From positions 434,001-498,000 of the forward strand of contig NZ_JAFEJG010000004.1 in assembly GCF_016888335.1 (NCBI RefSeq): DNA of 64,000 nucleotides, read 5' to 3'. The notes below the pieces were generated by a model, which worked only from the letters and a program-made list of their open reading frames with translations, was not told where the DNA came from and did not search any database. Both the position numbers and the translations under genes were made by a program. The DNA is from Janibacter endophyticus. GTDB taxonomy: Bacteria; Actinomycetota; Actinomycetes; Actinomycetales; Dermatophilaceae. Position 1 is the stretch's first letter; the number at the start of each line of letters is the position of its first letter. Shown piece after piece: positions 16,938 through 25,409 of the stretch.

Positions 16938-17617
16938 CCGAGCGCGATGACGACGCCCGCGTGCGCGAGCTCCTCGCGGGCCTCCCCGCCGACCGCGACG
17001 CGCCCGCCATGCCGCCCGAGCTCGTGGCCCGCATCGAGGCCTCGCTCGCCGAGGAGCGCCGCCCTGCGGGCGCACCCGTCGTCCCGCTCGCGACCCGGCG
17101 ACGACGACGCGCCGTCGGCCCCTGGGTCCTTGGCGCGGCCGCGGCCGCAGCACTCGTGATCACCGTCCCCGTCCTGGTGGAGCGCAGCGGGAGCGACGCC
17201 GACGAGTCCGACGCGGGACAGGCCGTCGAGCATGCACCTCACGAGTCCGGGAGGGATGCCGCGGAGGAGTCCCGGCGCCCCCCCTTCGCCCTGACCATCA
17301 GCGACCGGGCCTACACGGAGCGCGACCTCGGCGAGCAGGCCGCCCGGGCGCTCTCACCCCAGGACCTGGTGCGGCACGCCGTGCCCTCGTTCTCCGCCGA
17401 GTCCCCGTCGCTCGGGCCGATCGCGACCGAGCAGGGGGCCGCCGACTGCCTGGCGCGGCTCGGGGCGGGTGAGGTGCGGCCGGTCCTCGTCGACGTCGGG
17501 AGCTTCGACGGTCAGCGTGGCTTCCTCGTCGTGGCCGAGGGCGAAGGGCTGACCCGGGCCTGGGCAGTCGCCGCCGGGTGCGAGCCGATCTACGACGAAC
17601 CCACGACCCTGCCCTGA
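16934..17617 (+). CDS. Putative anti-sigma factor (SigM partner)
   Basis: 227 aa with a cytosolic N-terminus (~1-60), one membrane helix (~63-80, AVGPWVLGAAAAAALVITVPVL) and an extracytoplasmic domain containing two Cys (ADCLARL, AAGCEP). No HX3CX2C zinc anti-sigma motif is present, as in the mycobacterial RsmA type. The ATGA overlap with the sigma gene and the topology support the role. Release of SigM would need proteolysis or a conformational change; nothing in the sequence shows the signal. Confidence 0.8.
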   Translation: MTERDDDARVRELLAGLPADRDAPAMPPELVARIEASLAEERRPAGAPVVPLATRRRRRAVGPWVLGAAAAAALVITVPVLVERSGSDADESDAGQAVEHAPHESGRDAAEESRRPPFALTISDRAYTERDLGEQAARALSPQDLVRHAVPSFSAESPSLGPIATEQGAADCLARLGAGEVRPVLVDVGSFDGQRGFLVVAEGEGLTRAWAVAAGCEPIYDEPTTLP

Positions 17618-17656
17618 GGCGCCGCCCGGCGCGCCCTGGTCAGTCCCGGACGCGTC

Positions 17657-17683
17657 GGGAATCCCTCGCCTACGATGGGCGTT
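17657..17683 (+). promoter_or_regulatory. SigR/SigH-type promoter of trxB-trxA
   Basis: GGGAAT (17657-17662), exactly 18 nt, then GTT (17681-17683). This matches the consensus known for Streptomyces SigR (thiol-stress sigma), which drives trxBA there. A TACGAT (17671-17676) overlaps and could serve as a housekeeping -10. Start of trxB is at 17738. Confidence 0.75.
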
Positions 17684-17737
17684 GGTCTCCACAGACCACA
17701 ACATCTGCCCCTGCCCCGCCGTTCAAGGACTACATCT

Positions 17738-18763
17738 GTGACTGCCGACGTCCGCAACGTCATCATCATCGGCTCCGGTCCCGCCGGCTACACGGCCGCC
17801 GTCTACGCCGCCCGAGCCAACCTCAAGCCGCTCCTCTTCGAGGGCTCGGTCACCGCCGGCGGCGCGCTGATGAACACCACCGAGGTCGAGAACTTCCCGG
17901 GCTTCACCGAGGGAATCATGGGGCCGGACCTCATGATGTCGATGCGCGGCCAGGCCGAGCGCTTCGGCACCGAGATCGTCACCGACGACGTCACCTCCGT
18001 GCGTCTCGAGGGCGACGTCAAGATCGTCACCGACTCCGAGGGCACCGAGCACCGGGCCCGTGCCGTCATCCTCGCCATGGGCTCGGCCTACCGCGAGCTC
18101 GGGCTGCCCGACGAGAAGCGCCTCTCCGGCCACGGCGTCAGCTGGTGCGCCACCTGCGACGGCTTCTTCTTCCGCGACCAGGACATCGCCGTCGTCGGCG
18201 GTGGCGACTCGGCGATCGAGGAGGCCACCTTCCTCACGAAGTTCGCCCGCTCGGTCACCCTCGTGCACCGTCGGGACGAGCTGCGCGCCAGCAAGATCAT
18301 GGCCGACCGGGCGCTGTCCAACGACAAGATCCGCTTCGCGTGGAACTCGGAGGTCACCGCGATCCACGGCGACGCCAAGGTCTCCTCGGTGACCCTGCGC
18401 GACACCGTCACCGGCGAGGAGCGGCCGCTCGCGGTGACCGGCCTCTTCGTCGCCATCGGCCACGATCCCCGCAACGAGCTCCTCAAGGAGACCCAGGACG
18501 CGACGAAGGTCGAGCTCGACGACGAGGGCTACGTCCTCGCCGAGGGCCGCTCCACCCGGACCAACATCCCCGGCGTCTTCGCCTGCGGAGACCTCGTCGA
18601 CCACACCTACCGCCAGGCGATCACCGCGGCCGGCTCAGGCTGCGCCGCAGCGCTCGACGCCGAGCGCTGGCTCGCCGAGCACGACCAGGCCGCAGCCCCC
18701 GCCCCCGACCAGGCCCTCATCAGCCAGGACGACCCGGTCGAGGGCACTGTCGGCGCGCGCTGA
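17738..18763 (+). CDS. trxB: Thioredoxin-disulfide reductase
   Basis: 341 aa FAD/NADPH enzyme that reduces thioredoxin. N-terminal FAD site [16 protein letters not shown]; redox-active CATC (C137 and C140, [11 protein letters not shown]); NADPH-binding [13 protein letters not shown]-terminal FAD site [13 protein letters not shown] 17738 is chosen because AAGGA lies 8 nt upstream and the family's N-terminal strand begins at once ([13 protein letters not shown]). It forms an operon with trxA 56 nt downstream, with a thiol-stress promoter ahead. Confidence 0.98.
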   Translation: MTADVRNVIIIGSGPAGYTAAVYAARANLKPLLFEGSVTAGGALMNTTEVENFPGFTEGIMGPDLMMSMRGQAERFGTEIVTDDVTSVRLEGDVKIVTDSEGTEHRARAVILAMGSAYRELGLPDEKRLSGHGVSWCATCDGFFFRDQDIAVVGGGDSAIEEATFLTKFARSVTLVHRRDELRASKIMADRALSNDKIRFAWNSEVTAIHGDAKVSSVTLRDTVTGEERPLAVTGLFVAIGHDPRNELLKETQDATKVELDDEGYVLAEGRSTRTNIPGVFACGDLVDHTYRQAITAAGSGCAAALDAERWLAEHDQAAAPAPDQALISQDDPVEGTVGAR

Positions 18764-18819
18764 CACCCTGGACCCAGACCACCCACCGACCCCCGAACCC
18801 GAGCAGAGAAGGAATCACC

Positions 18820-19146
18820 ATGGCAGGCACCAAGGCCACCACCGACGCCACCTTCGAGGCGGACGTCCTCAAGAGCAGCACCCCGGTCCTCGTCGACTTC
18901 TGGGCCCCCTGGTGCGGCCCGTGCCGCGCGGTCGCCCCCGTCCTCGAGGAGCTCGCCGGCCAGTACGACGGCAAGCTGAGCATCGTCAAGCTCAACACGG
19001 ACGAGAACCCGCAGATCACCGCACGCTACGGCATCACCTCGATCCCGACGATGCACGTCTACAAGGACGGCGAGATCGTCAAGACGCTCGTCGGCGCCAT
19101 GCCGAAGCCGAAGCTCATCAAGGAGCTCGAGCCCTTCCTGGGCTGA
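18820..19146 (+). CDS. trxA: Thioredoxin
   Basis: 108 aa cytosolic dithiol protein. Active site FWAPWCGPCRA, cis-Pro segment GITSIPTMHVYKDG, and normal thioredoxin length. AGAAGGA precedes the ATG by 7 nt. It is the substrate of TrxB encoded directly upstream. A strong bidirectional hairpin follows. Confidence 0.98.
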   Translation: MAGTKATTDATFEADVLKSSTPVLVDFWAPWCGPCRAVAPVLEELAGQYDGKLSIVKLNTDENPQITARYGITSIPTMHVYKDGEIVKTLVGAMPKPKLIKELEPFLG

Positions 19147-19196
19147 GCCCCGACCCAGACCGAGGGGCGCTGCCCCGAGGTGCGAGGAACGCGCCT

Positions 19197-19241
19197 CGAA
19201 GGGGACTCGCCACGGCCGTGAGGCCGGGCGGGTCCCCTTCG
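19197..19241. terminator. Bidirectional terminator between trxA and parB
   Basis: Outer arms CGAAGGGGAC and GTCCCCTTCG (10 bp) enclose an inner GGCC-rich stem. It lies between two convergent genes. As in the other terminators here, the arm carries the frequent octamer CGAAGGGG/CCCCTTCG. Confidence 0.75.
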
Positions 19242-19275
19242 TCATGCAGGATGAATTCTCTTGTGCTGCACGGGA

Positions 19276-20346
19276 TTACACGATGTGCGCGCTGTCCATC
19301 CCGATCTTCTCGAGGATCCGGGTGAGGTCGTCGACGGAGGCGAACTCGATCGTCATGCGGCCCTTCTTGGCCCCCATGGTGATCTTCGCGCGGGTGTCGA
19401 GGTGATCGCTCAAGGCTGCGCCCAGGTCGTCGAGCTCGGGGTTGTCGGCGCGGCTGCGGGGCGCCCGGCTGCGCGCCTCCTGCTCGGGCTCCATGCCGAG
19501 CGCGACGATCTCCTCGACGCTGCGCACCGAGAGCCCCTCGGCGACGATCCGCTGCGCGAGACGCTCCATGCTCGCGCCGTCCTCGAGCCCGAGCAGCGCC
19601 CGGGCGTGGCCGGCCGAGAGGACTCCCGCCGCAACCCGCCGGGCGACGAGCGGGGGCAGGCGGAGCAGGCGCAGCGTGTTGCTGATCTGCGGCCGGGACC
19701 GGCCGATCCGGCGGGCGAGCTCGTCCTGGGTGCAGCCGAAGTCGTCGAGCAGCTGCTGGTAGGCGGCCGCCTCCTCGAGCGAGTTCAGCTGGCTGCGGTG
19801 GAGGTTCTCCAGCAGGGCGTCGCGGAGGAGGTCGTCCTCCTCGGTGTGCTTGACGATCGCCGGGACGCTCTCGCGGCCGGCCGCTCGGGAGGCACGCCAG
19901 CGGCGCTCACCCATGATGAGCTCGTAGGTGACCCCCTCGGGGGCGTCCGAGCCCTCGGGCAGGGGCCGCACGACGACGGGCTGAAGGACCCCGATCTCAC
20001 GGATCGAGTGGACGAGCTCGGCCAGCTCGTCCTCGTCGAAGACGGTCCGCGGCTGCTTGGGGTTGGGCCTGATCGCGTCGATCGGCACCTCGGCGTAGCG
20101 CGCCCCGGGCACGGGAGCAAGCCCCGCGTCCTCGGCCACCGGCGTCAGGGTCGGGCCGGCGGGTGGTGCCGTCGTCCCGCCGTGCTCGGCGAGCATCCCG
20201 GCCGCGGTGTGCGACGGAGGAGCGTCATCGGCCGGCTGCTCGTCGCGGTCGGCGAAGAAGACGTCGACCGGCCGCGCCCTGGCCGCCGCCTGGTCCGGGA
20301 TGAGAGCGCCGAGACCTCGTCCTAGCCCGCGTCGCTTCTCGCTCAT
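19276..20346 (-). CDS. parB: Chromosome partitioning protein ParB
   Basis: 356 aa CTPase/DNA-binding protein that loads on parS. N-terminal tail [13 protein letters not shown]; ParB/Srx core with [21 protein letters not shown], and [14 protein letters not shown]; helix-turn-helix [23 protein letters not shown]-terminal dimerisation end. The start overlaps the parA stop as ATGA. Four parS sites lie just upstream in parA and rsmG. Confidence 0.97.
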   Translation of the reverse strand: MSEKRRGLGRGLGALIPDQAAARARPVDVFFADRDEQPADDAPPSHTAAGMLAEHGGTTAPPAGPTLTPVAEDAGLAPVPGARYAEVPIDAIRPNPKQPRTVFDEDELAELVHSIREIGVLQPVVVRPLPEGSDAPEGVTYELIMGERRWRASRAAGRESVPAIVKHTEEDDLLRDALLENLHRSQLNSLEEAAAYQQLLDDFGCTQDELARRIGRSRPQISNTLRLLRLPPLVARRVAAGVLSAGHARALLGLEDGASMERLAQRIVAEGLSVRSVEEIVALGMEPEQEARSRAPRSRADNPELDDLGAALSDHLDTRAKITMGAKKGRMTIEFASVDDLTRILEKIGMDSAHIV

Positions 20347-21473
20347 GCCTGCTCACCCTGTCCTTCGGTCGTGCCTACCCCGCGGTCGGCGATCTCTGCT
20401 GCGGCCTCGAGATAGGCCAGCGCCCCAGTGCTCTGGGCGTCGTACGTGATGACGGTCTGCCCGAAGCTCGGGGCCTCGGAGACGCGCACGGAGCGCGGGA
20501 TCGTCGCTCCGAGGACCTGGTCCGGGAAGTGCGTGCGGACCTCGTCGGCGACCTGTCGCGAGAGGTTGGTCCGGCCGTCGTACATCGTCAGGAGGATCGT
20601 CGAGACGTGCAGGGCAGGGTTGAGGTGAGTCTGGATGAGGTCGATGTTCTTGAGCAGCTGCGAGAGGCCCTCGAGCGCGTAGTACTCGCACTGGATGGGG
20701 ATGAGGACCTCCTGCGCGGCCACGAACGCGTTGACCGTGAGCAGCCCCAGGCTCGGGGGGCAGTCGATGATCACGTAGTCGAGCCGCGGCTCGTCCCCCT
20801 CTGCGCGGGTCGTGGCGAGACGCTCGAGCGCACCGCGCATCCGCGACTCGCGGGCGACGAGCGAGACGAGCTCGATCTCGGCGCCGGCCAGGTCGATCGT
20901 CGCCGGCACGCACCAGAGGTTCGCGACGTCGGGGCAGGGTTGCATGACGTCGGCGATCGGCGTGCCCTCGATGAGCACGTCGTAGATGCTCGGCACCTCG
21001 GCGTGATGGTCGATGTTGAGCGCCGTGCTCGCGTTGCCTTGCGGGTCGGTGTCGACGAGCAGGACGTGCAGACCGTTCTGCGCCAGGGCCGCAGCCAGGT
21101 TGACCGCGGTGGTCGTCTTGCCGACCCCGCCCTTCTGGTTGGAGACGGTGAGGACCCGCGTGCGGTCCGGTCGGGGGAAGGTCTTCGCGGCCAGCCGGGC
21201 CCGCGCCTCCTTGTCCGCCCGCACTGCGGCGAGCACGGGAGACTCGGTGTCTGACGCGTTCTCCGCGTCGGCGTCGCCCTTGTCGGCGTCGCCCTCGTCA
21301 GCGTCGCCCTCGTCGGTGGCGGGCTCGTCGGCGGCAGGCTCGTGCACGGCGACGTCTGCCCCGTCCTGCGTTTCACGTGAAACAGAGGTGTCTGGGGTCC
21401 GAGGAGTGCTCCGGTCGCCCATCCACCCGATGGGTGAGCCGCCGGGCGTCGCGGGGACCGCGGGCCACCCCAT
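20343..21473 (-). CDS. parA: Chromosome partitioning ATPase ParA (Soj)
   Basis: About 376 aa from ATG 21473. The deviant Walker [25 protein letters not shown], and [14 protein letters not shown] are present. Residues before ~110 are an acidic linker with a repeated DEGDAD unit. A parS site is encoded within the N-terminus (VSRET), as I recall for mycobacterial ParA. The start is uncertain: the frame stays open to an ATG at 21596 inside another parS site, but neither that ATG nor the downstream ATG at 21422 has a better ribosome binding site. Confidence 0.93.
   Translation of the reverse strand: MGWPAVPATPGGSPIGWMGDRSTPRTPDTSVSRETQDGADVAVHEPAADEPATDEGDADEGDADKGDADAENASDTESPVLAAVRADKEARARLAAKTFPRPDRTRVLTVSNQKGGVGKTTTAVNLAAALAQNGLHVLLVDTDPQGNASTALNIDHHAEVPSIYDVLIEGTPIADVMQPCPDVANLWCVPATIDLAGAEIELVSLVARESRMRGALERLATTRAEGDEPRLDYVIIDCPPSLGLLTVNAFVAAQEVLIPIQCEYYALEGLSQLLKNIDLIQTHLNPALHVSTILLTMYDGRTNLSRQVADEVRTHFPDQVLGATIPRSVRVSEAPSFGQTVITYDAQSTGALAYLEAAAEIADRGVGTTEGQGEQA
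21370..21383. promoter_or_regulatory. parS site 1 (within parA)
   Basis: Perfect GTTTCACGTGAAAC palindrome, the conserved core of parS. In the parA frame it encodes VSRET. Confidence 0.95.
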
Positions 21474-21580
21474 TCCGGGGGTCACCGCTCGCTCGCCCTC
21501 GTGCTTGCGTCCGTCGATCGTCGTCACCCGCCCATCTAACGTCACGCGAGGCCGACACGCCAAAGCGGCTGGGTGCGCTC

Positions 21581-21594
21581 GTTTCACGTGAAAC
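21581..21594. promoter_or_regulatory. parS site 2
   Basis: Perfect GTTTCACGTGAAAC, upstream of the preferred parA start and 25 bp from site 3. Confidence 0.95.
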
Positions 21595-21605
21595 ATGCGC
21601 CCGGT

Positions 21606-21619
21606 GTTTCACGTGAAAC
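21606..21619. promoter_or_regulatory. parS site 3
   Basis: Perfect GTTTCACGTGAAAC in the rsmG-parA spacer. The wider 16-mer is TGTTTCACGTGAAACG. Confidence 0.95.
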
Positions 21620-21721
21620 GCGGTCCCTCTGGGGCGGTACGGGTCTCGATGGGGCGGGTCCGCGGCGAACTCCCGAACGGGGAGAGACGGCCAGGCGGCT
21701 CGTCCCTGCGCGCCTCGGGGG

Positions 21722-22396
21722 TCATCGGCGGGGCTTCTTCTGCTTCTTCTGCCTGGGGACGACGACGCAGTCGACGGTGAGGGTCGGCGTCTCGAGGACG
21801 TCGGCGCCGTGCTCGCTGATCCGTGCCTCGGTCATGCCGAGCCGGCGCAGGGTCGAGGTGACGTCGGTGAGCTCGTCCTCGACGGACCGGCCCTTCATCG
21901 CGACGAGCGAGCCGCCGGGGGTGAGCAGCGGGAAGCACCAGCGGGCGAGCTTGTCGAGGCGGGCGACGGCCCGGGCCGTGACGAAGGGGGCGCTCAGCAT
22001 GCCGTGGACCTCCTCGGCCCGGGCGCGGTGCACGGTGACGTTCGGGAGAGCGAGGTCGGCGACGACGGAGTCGAGCCAGTCAGTCCGGCGCTGCATGGGC
22101 TCGACGAGGTGCAGCTCGAGGTCGGGCCGGGCGATCGCGACGGCGATGCCGGGAAGGCCGGCGCCGCTGCCGACGTCGATGACCGAGGCCCCCTCGGGGA
22201 AGGCGTCCTCGATGACGGCGCAGTTGAGGATGTGCCGGTCCCAGAGGATCGGGACCTCGCGGGGGCCGATGAGGCCGTGACTCACTCCGGTGTCCGCGAG
22301 GATCTCGGCGAAGGCCTCGGCGAGCGGAAGGCGCTCGCCGAAGAATCGGCGGGCGCCTTCCGTGGGCTCAAGAGCCTGTTTCACGTGAAACGTCAC
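21722..22396 (-). CDS. rsmG: 16S rRNA (guanine-N7) methyltransferase RsmG (GidB)
   Basis: 224 aa SAM-dependent methyltransferase for the 530-loop G of 16S rRNA. SAM site DVGSGAGLPGIAVAIARPD; EPMQRRTDWLD; VTARAVARLDKLARW. It ends in a basic tail (RQKKQKKPRR). The GTG start overlaps the jag stop (GTGA), and parS site 4 forms codons 3-7, so the N-terminus reads VTFHVKQ. Gene order parA-rsmG-jag-yidC is the standard actinobacterial one. Confidence 0.96.
   Translation of the reverse strand: MTFHVKQALEPTEGARRFFGERLPLAEAFAEILADTGVSHGLIGPREVPILWDRHILNCAVIEDAFPEGASVIDVGSGAGLPGIAVAIARPDLELHLVEPMQRRTDWLDSVVADLALPNVTVHRARAEEVHGMLSAPFVTARAVARLDKLARWCFPLLTPGGSLVAMKGRSVEDELTDVTSTLRRLGMTEARISEHGADVLETPTLTVDCVVVPRQKKQKKPRR
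22378..22391. promoter_or_regulatory. parS site 4 (within rsmG start)
   Basis: Perfect GTTTCACGTGAAAC, lying at codons 3-7 of rsmG. Confidence 0.95.
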
Positions 22397-22977
22397 GCGT
22401 CCTCGTCGTTCGCGGCCTCGTCCGATGCCGGGTCCGCTGTGTCGGCAGTCCCCGTCTCGGCGCCGGTGGGCGGGAGGACGACGACGTAACGGCGCGGCTC
22501 GGAGCCGGAGGACTCCGACGCCAGGCCCGCTGCGAGGACCTCGTCGTGGACGACCTTGCGCTCGAAGGCGCTCATCGGGTGGAGGGAGATCTCGGCGCCG
22601 GTGGAGCGGCACTCCTCGATGGCGGTGCGGGCGATCTCCACGAGCTCGGCGCGACGCCCGGCACGGTGACCGGCGATGTCGAGCATGAGGCGGCTGCGCT
22701 CGCCCGTCGCCGACTGGACGGCGAGGCGGGTCAGCTCCTGGAGCGAGTCGAGGACCTTGCCGTCGTTGCCGACGAGCCGGCGTGGGACGCGCCCGTCCTC
22801 GGAGTCGACGATCGCCACGGCGGCGCGGTCCCCGTCGATGTCGAGGTCGATGTCCCCGTCGAGGTCGCAGATGTCGAGGAGCGTCTCGAGGAAGTCGGCC
22901 GCGACCTCGCCCTCGCGCAGCAGCACCTGCCGCTTGTCGGTGGTGGTCGAGCTGTCCTGCTCGGGGGTCTCACTCAT
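22393..22977 (-). CDS. jag: RNA-binding protein Jag/KhpB (KH + R3H)
   Basis: 194 aa. Acidic N-terminus, a KH-like domain (~70-125, RRLVGNDGKVLDSLQELTRL) and an R3H domain (~125-175, RRAELVEIA..., LHPMSAFERKVVHDEV). It binds RNA and in Gram-positives affects cell elongation. It lacks the long Jag_N extension of firmicute EloR. Overlaps rsmG at its 3' end and follows yidC by 56 nt. Confidence 0.93.
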   Translation of the reverse strand: MSETPEQDSSTTTDKRQVLLREGEVAADFLETLLDICDLDGDIDLDIDGDRAAVAIVDSEDGRVPRRLVGNDGKVLDSLQELTRLAVQSATGERSRLMLDIAGHRAGRRAELVEIARTAIEECRSTGAEISLHPMSAFERKVVHDEVLAAGLASESSGSEPRRYVVVLPPTGAETGTADTADPASDEAANDEDA

Positions 22978-23033
22978 GGGTCTCTCCTGGTGGTCGCGGC
23001 GGGTCGCATGCCTGCCGAAGGGGGATGGGTGGG

Positions 23034-24077
23034 TCAGTCGGATCCGCCGCCGGTGGCCGCGGTCGAGCCGCCACCGTCCCTGGGCGCCGGCTGGGTGGTC
23101 TTGCTCCCGGACTTCTTCGCGCGCTTCTTGCCCTTGGGCTGCGCGCGCTGCCTGCTGATGACGCCCTTCTCGGCGAGCTCCTCGGCCATCTCGACGTCGT
23201 GCTCACGCTCGCGCCTCTCCTCCGGGGTGTCGAGCGGCTTGCCGGCCTTGCGGCGGCGCTCGTGCATGGCCTTCTCGGCAGCGGAGCCGGGGGCCGGCAT
23301 GCGGCGGATGACGTAGAACTGCTGGAGCATCGTCCAGAGGTTCGTCGTGAACCAGTAGATGAGCACACCGATCGGGAAGTTGACGCCGGAGACGGCGAAG
23401 ATGATCGGGAAGAGGTACAGCATGATCTTCTGCTGCTGCGCGAAGGGGCCCTCGAGCGCGGCGGCCGGCATGTTCTTGCGCATCAGCTGGTGCTGCGTCG
23501 TGAAGGTCGTCGCCGACATGAGGATGATGAGGACGACGGTGACGATCATGACGTTGACCGAGTCGGCGCCGAGGAAGATGTCGGAGAGCTTCGCGCCGAA
23601 GATCGTCGAGCTCTCGGCCTGAGCGGCGAGCTCGCTGGTCAGCGGGCCGATCTGCTGCTTGGAGCCGTTCGCCATCTCGTCGAGCCCGTTGAGGACGCGG
23701 AAGAGACCGAAGAAGAACGGCGACTGGATGAGGATCGGCATGCAGGACGCGAGCGGGTTGGTCCCGGTCTCGCGGTACAGGGACATCATCTCCTGCTGCA
23801 TCTTCTGCTGAGACTCAGGATCCTTCTTGCCCTTGTACTTCTTCTGGATCTTCTGCATCTCGGGCTGGATGAGCTGCATCTTGCGCGAGGCGTGGATCTG
23901 CTTGACGAAGAGCGGGATGAGCGCCGCACGCATGACGAGCACGAGACCGACGATGGACAGGGTCCAGGTCCAGCCGTTGGCCTCCGGCAGACCGATCGCG
24001 GTGAGGCCGGAGTGCCACAGATACATGATCCAGGCAACGATCCACTCGAAGGGATACATGATGTCGCTGAAGCTCAC
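23034..24077 (-). CDS. yidC: Membrane protein insertase YidC
   Basis: 347 aa, five hydrophobic helices, with the groove Arg in VLVMRAALIPLFVKQ. QKKYKGKKDPESQQKMQQEMM, LASCMPILIQSPFFFGLFRVL and the C-terminal LTxxHxxM-like LMRKNMPA region follow. The tail is very basic (PKGKKRAKKSGSKTT), suited to ribosome binding. The GTG start overlaps the yidD stop. Confidence 0.96.
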   Translation of the reverse strand: MSFSDIMYPFEWIVAWIMYLWHSGLTAIGLPEANGWTWTLSIVGLVLVMRAALIPLFVKQIHASRKMQLIQPEMQKIQKKYKGKKDPESQQKMQQEMMSLYRETGTNPLASCMPILIQSPFFFGLFRVLNGLDEMANGSKQQIGPLTSELAAQAESSTIFGAKLSDIFLGADSVNVMIVTVVLIILMSATTFTTQHQLMRKNMPAAALEGPFAQQQKIMLYLFPIIFAVSGVNFPIGVLIYWFTTNLWTMLQQFYVIRRMPAPGSAAEKAMHERRRKAGKPLDTPEERREREHDVEMAEELAEKGVISRQRAQPKGKKRAKKSGSKTTQPAPRDGGGSTAATGGGSD

Positions 24078-24439
24078 GAGGAGGTCGTCCTTCGCTGTCG
24101 GGGTGCGCCGGTGCGGCGCCGGAGGTCTGCAAGGTCGGCCTCGGAGAGGGCCGGGGTGTCATCACCGAGCCGGGGCTCGCGCAGCGCGGGTGACCCGCGC
24201 TCGGCCCAGCGGTCGGGGACGAAGTCGATCCCGCCGGCCGACCAGGGGTGGCATCGGAGGAGACGGTGGAGGGTGAGGTAACCACCGCGCAGCGGCCCGA
24301 AGCGGCGCAGGGCGGTGATCCCGTACGCCGAGCAGGTCGGGTAGTAGCGGCAGCGGGCGGGCAGCAGCGGGGAGACGAACCGCTGGTAACCGCGGACGAG
24401 CAGGACGAAGGGGGTGGCGAGCACCGAGGCCGAGGTCAT
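24074..24439 (-). CDS. yidD: Membrane protein insertion efficiency factor YidD
   Basis: 121 aa. The family signature is complete: RGYQRFVSPLLPARCRYYPTCS with YGITALRRFGPLRGGYLTLHRLLRCHPWSAGGIDFVP. The amphipathic N-terminus places it at the inner face of the membrane. It overlaps rnpA (ATGA) upstream and yidC downstream. Confidence 0.95.
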   Translation of the reverse strand: MTSASVLATPFVLLVRGYQRFVSPLLPARCRYYPTCSAYGITALRRFGPLRGGYLTLHRLLRCHPWSAGGIDFVPDRWAERGSPALREPRLGDDTPALSEADLADLRRRTGAPRQRRTTSS

Positions 24440-24810
24440 CGGCCGGCTCCCGCGGGGGCGATCTCCGCGGTGAGGCTGCCGATCGCGCGGGCCAGCGCCT
24501 CGCCGATCTGGGCCGACGTGGCGCCGGCGGCCGCCGGGTTGGCCCGGAGCACGAGGTCGGTGCCCGGCGGGACCGCCGGGAGGAGGGGGGCGACCTGGGC
24601 GCGGAGCCGGCGCTTCACCCGGTTGCGGGCGACGGCGTTGCCGACGGCCTTGGACACGACAACACCGACGCGCGGTGGCAGTGCCGACCGTGCGTCGGTG
24701 TGACGGGCGTGGACCACGAGCAGCCGGGATCCCTGGCGACGTGCGCCGGGACCGCGGACCGTTGCCGTGAGCTCCCCGCGCTCCGTCAGTCGGTGCTGCG
24801 CGGGCAACAC
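24436..24810 (-). CDS. rnpA: Ribonuclease P protein component
   Basis: 124 aa basic protein that assists the RNA subunit in 5' processing of tRNA. The RNR motif is present ([17 protein letters not shown]). It starts 18 nt after rpmH ends and its stop overlaps yidD. Confidence 0.95.
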   Translation of the reverse strand: MLPAQHRLTERGELTATVRGPGARRQGSRLLVVHARHTDARSALPPRVGVVVSKAVGNAVARNRVKRRLRAQVAPLLPAVPPGTDLVLRANPAAAGATSAQIGEALARAIGSLTAEIAPAGAGR

Positions 24811-24828
24811 GGGGATGTCAGCAGTGGC

Positions 24829-24966
24829 TCAGGCGGAGAGCTTCGAGCGGCCCTTGGCACGACGGTTGGCCAGGATGGCCCGGCCGGCGCGGGTCCGCAT
24901 GCGGAGGCGGAAGCCGTGCGTCTTGGCGCGGCGACGGTTGTTCGGCTGGAAGGTGCGCTTGCTCAT
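24829..24966 (-). CDS. rpmH: 50S ribosomal protein L34
   Basis: 45 aa, strongly basic, with the invariant N-terminus [19 protein letters not shown] and C-terminal [18 protein letters not shown]. It is the first gene of the rpmH-rnpA-yidD-yidC-jag-rsmG-parA-parB run, all transcribed away from oriC. Confidence 0.98.
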   Translation of the reverse strand: MSKRTFQPNNRRRAKTHGFRLRMRTRAGRAILANRRAKGRSKLSA

Positions 24967-25316
24967 CGCGATACTCCGTGGTGGTGGTGGACGCGCGGCG
25001 CGCGACCGTGGATGTGCGGTTCGTGGGTGCTCGGCCGCGATCGGAGACCCACATCGGCGACGTCGCAGCACGTCGCGAGATCATGGGCATGCGAAAGCGG
25101 CCGATCAGGCCGTCGTCCAGGCTACGGGAGCGCCGTTGGCCCGGTCAAACCGAGGAGCGCGCCGCGACCTCTCCGGGCCAAACGCACCAAGATCACAGAT
25201 CCCCGGCACGCTGTCCGAGCGACACGCCGATGATGTCGACGAATTTCGCCGACCAGGTTGCCGCGAGCCGGATCATGTTGTTAGCGTCACCCTTCCAGAC
25301 CAGAGTACCCACAGCT

Positions 25317-25325
25317 TGTGGACAA
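25317..25325 (-). promoter_or_regulatory. DnaA box 1, upstream of dnaA
   Basis: TGTGGACAA, the reverse complement of the perfect box TTGTCCACA, about 85 nt before dnaA. It is a candidate for DnaA autoregulation. Confidence 0.9.
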
Positions 25326-25328
25326 CGG

Positions 25329-25337
25329 TGTGGACAA
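25329..25337 (-). promoter_or_regulatory. DnaA box 2, upstream of dnaA
   Basis: A second perfect TGTGGACAA, 12 bp from the first and in the same orientation, about one helical turn apart. Confidence 0.9.
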
Positions 25338-25409
25338 CCCCGATCCAGGCAAGAGGTCACCCCTTCGCGCCTGTGTGAGCACCGACGAACCCGACAAGGT
25401 GGGACCAGC

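Larger units (their letters stand above)
24967..25409. promoter_or_regulatory. rpmH-dnaA divergent spacer
   Basis: 443 bp without a gene. It must hold the divergent rpmH and dnaA promoters. Two perfect DnaA boxes lie at 25317-25337. A weak promoter-like TTGCCG-N17-TTAGCG reads toward dnaA around 25258. I see no other clear signal. Confidence 0.6.

Noticed and set aside
16934-17617. Zinc-binding (ZAS) anti-sigma motif in the SigM partner
   Set aside because: The HX3CX2C signature is absent; only the topology and operon support anti-sigma function.
21474-21596. ATG at 21596 as the parA start
   Set aside because: The codon is part of a parS site, has no ribosome binding site, and the extra 41 residues have no conserved features. 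Not fully excluded.
22393-22977. YidC-type or SpoIIIJ-associated toxin function for Jag
   Set aside because: KH and R3H domains are clear and the gene order is standard; no reason to invoke another role.
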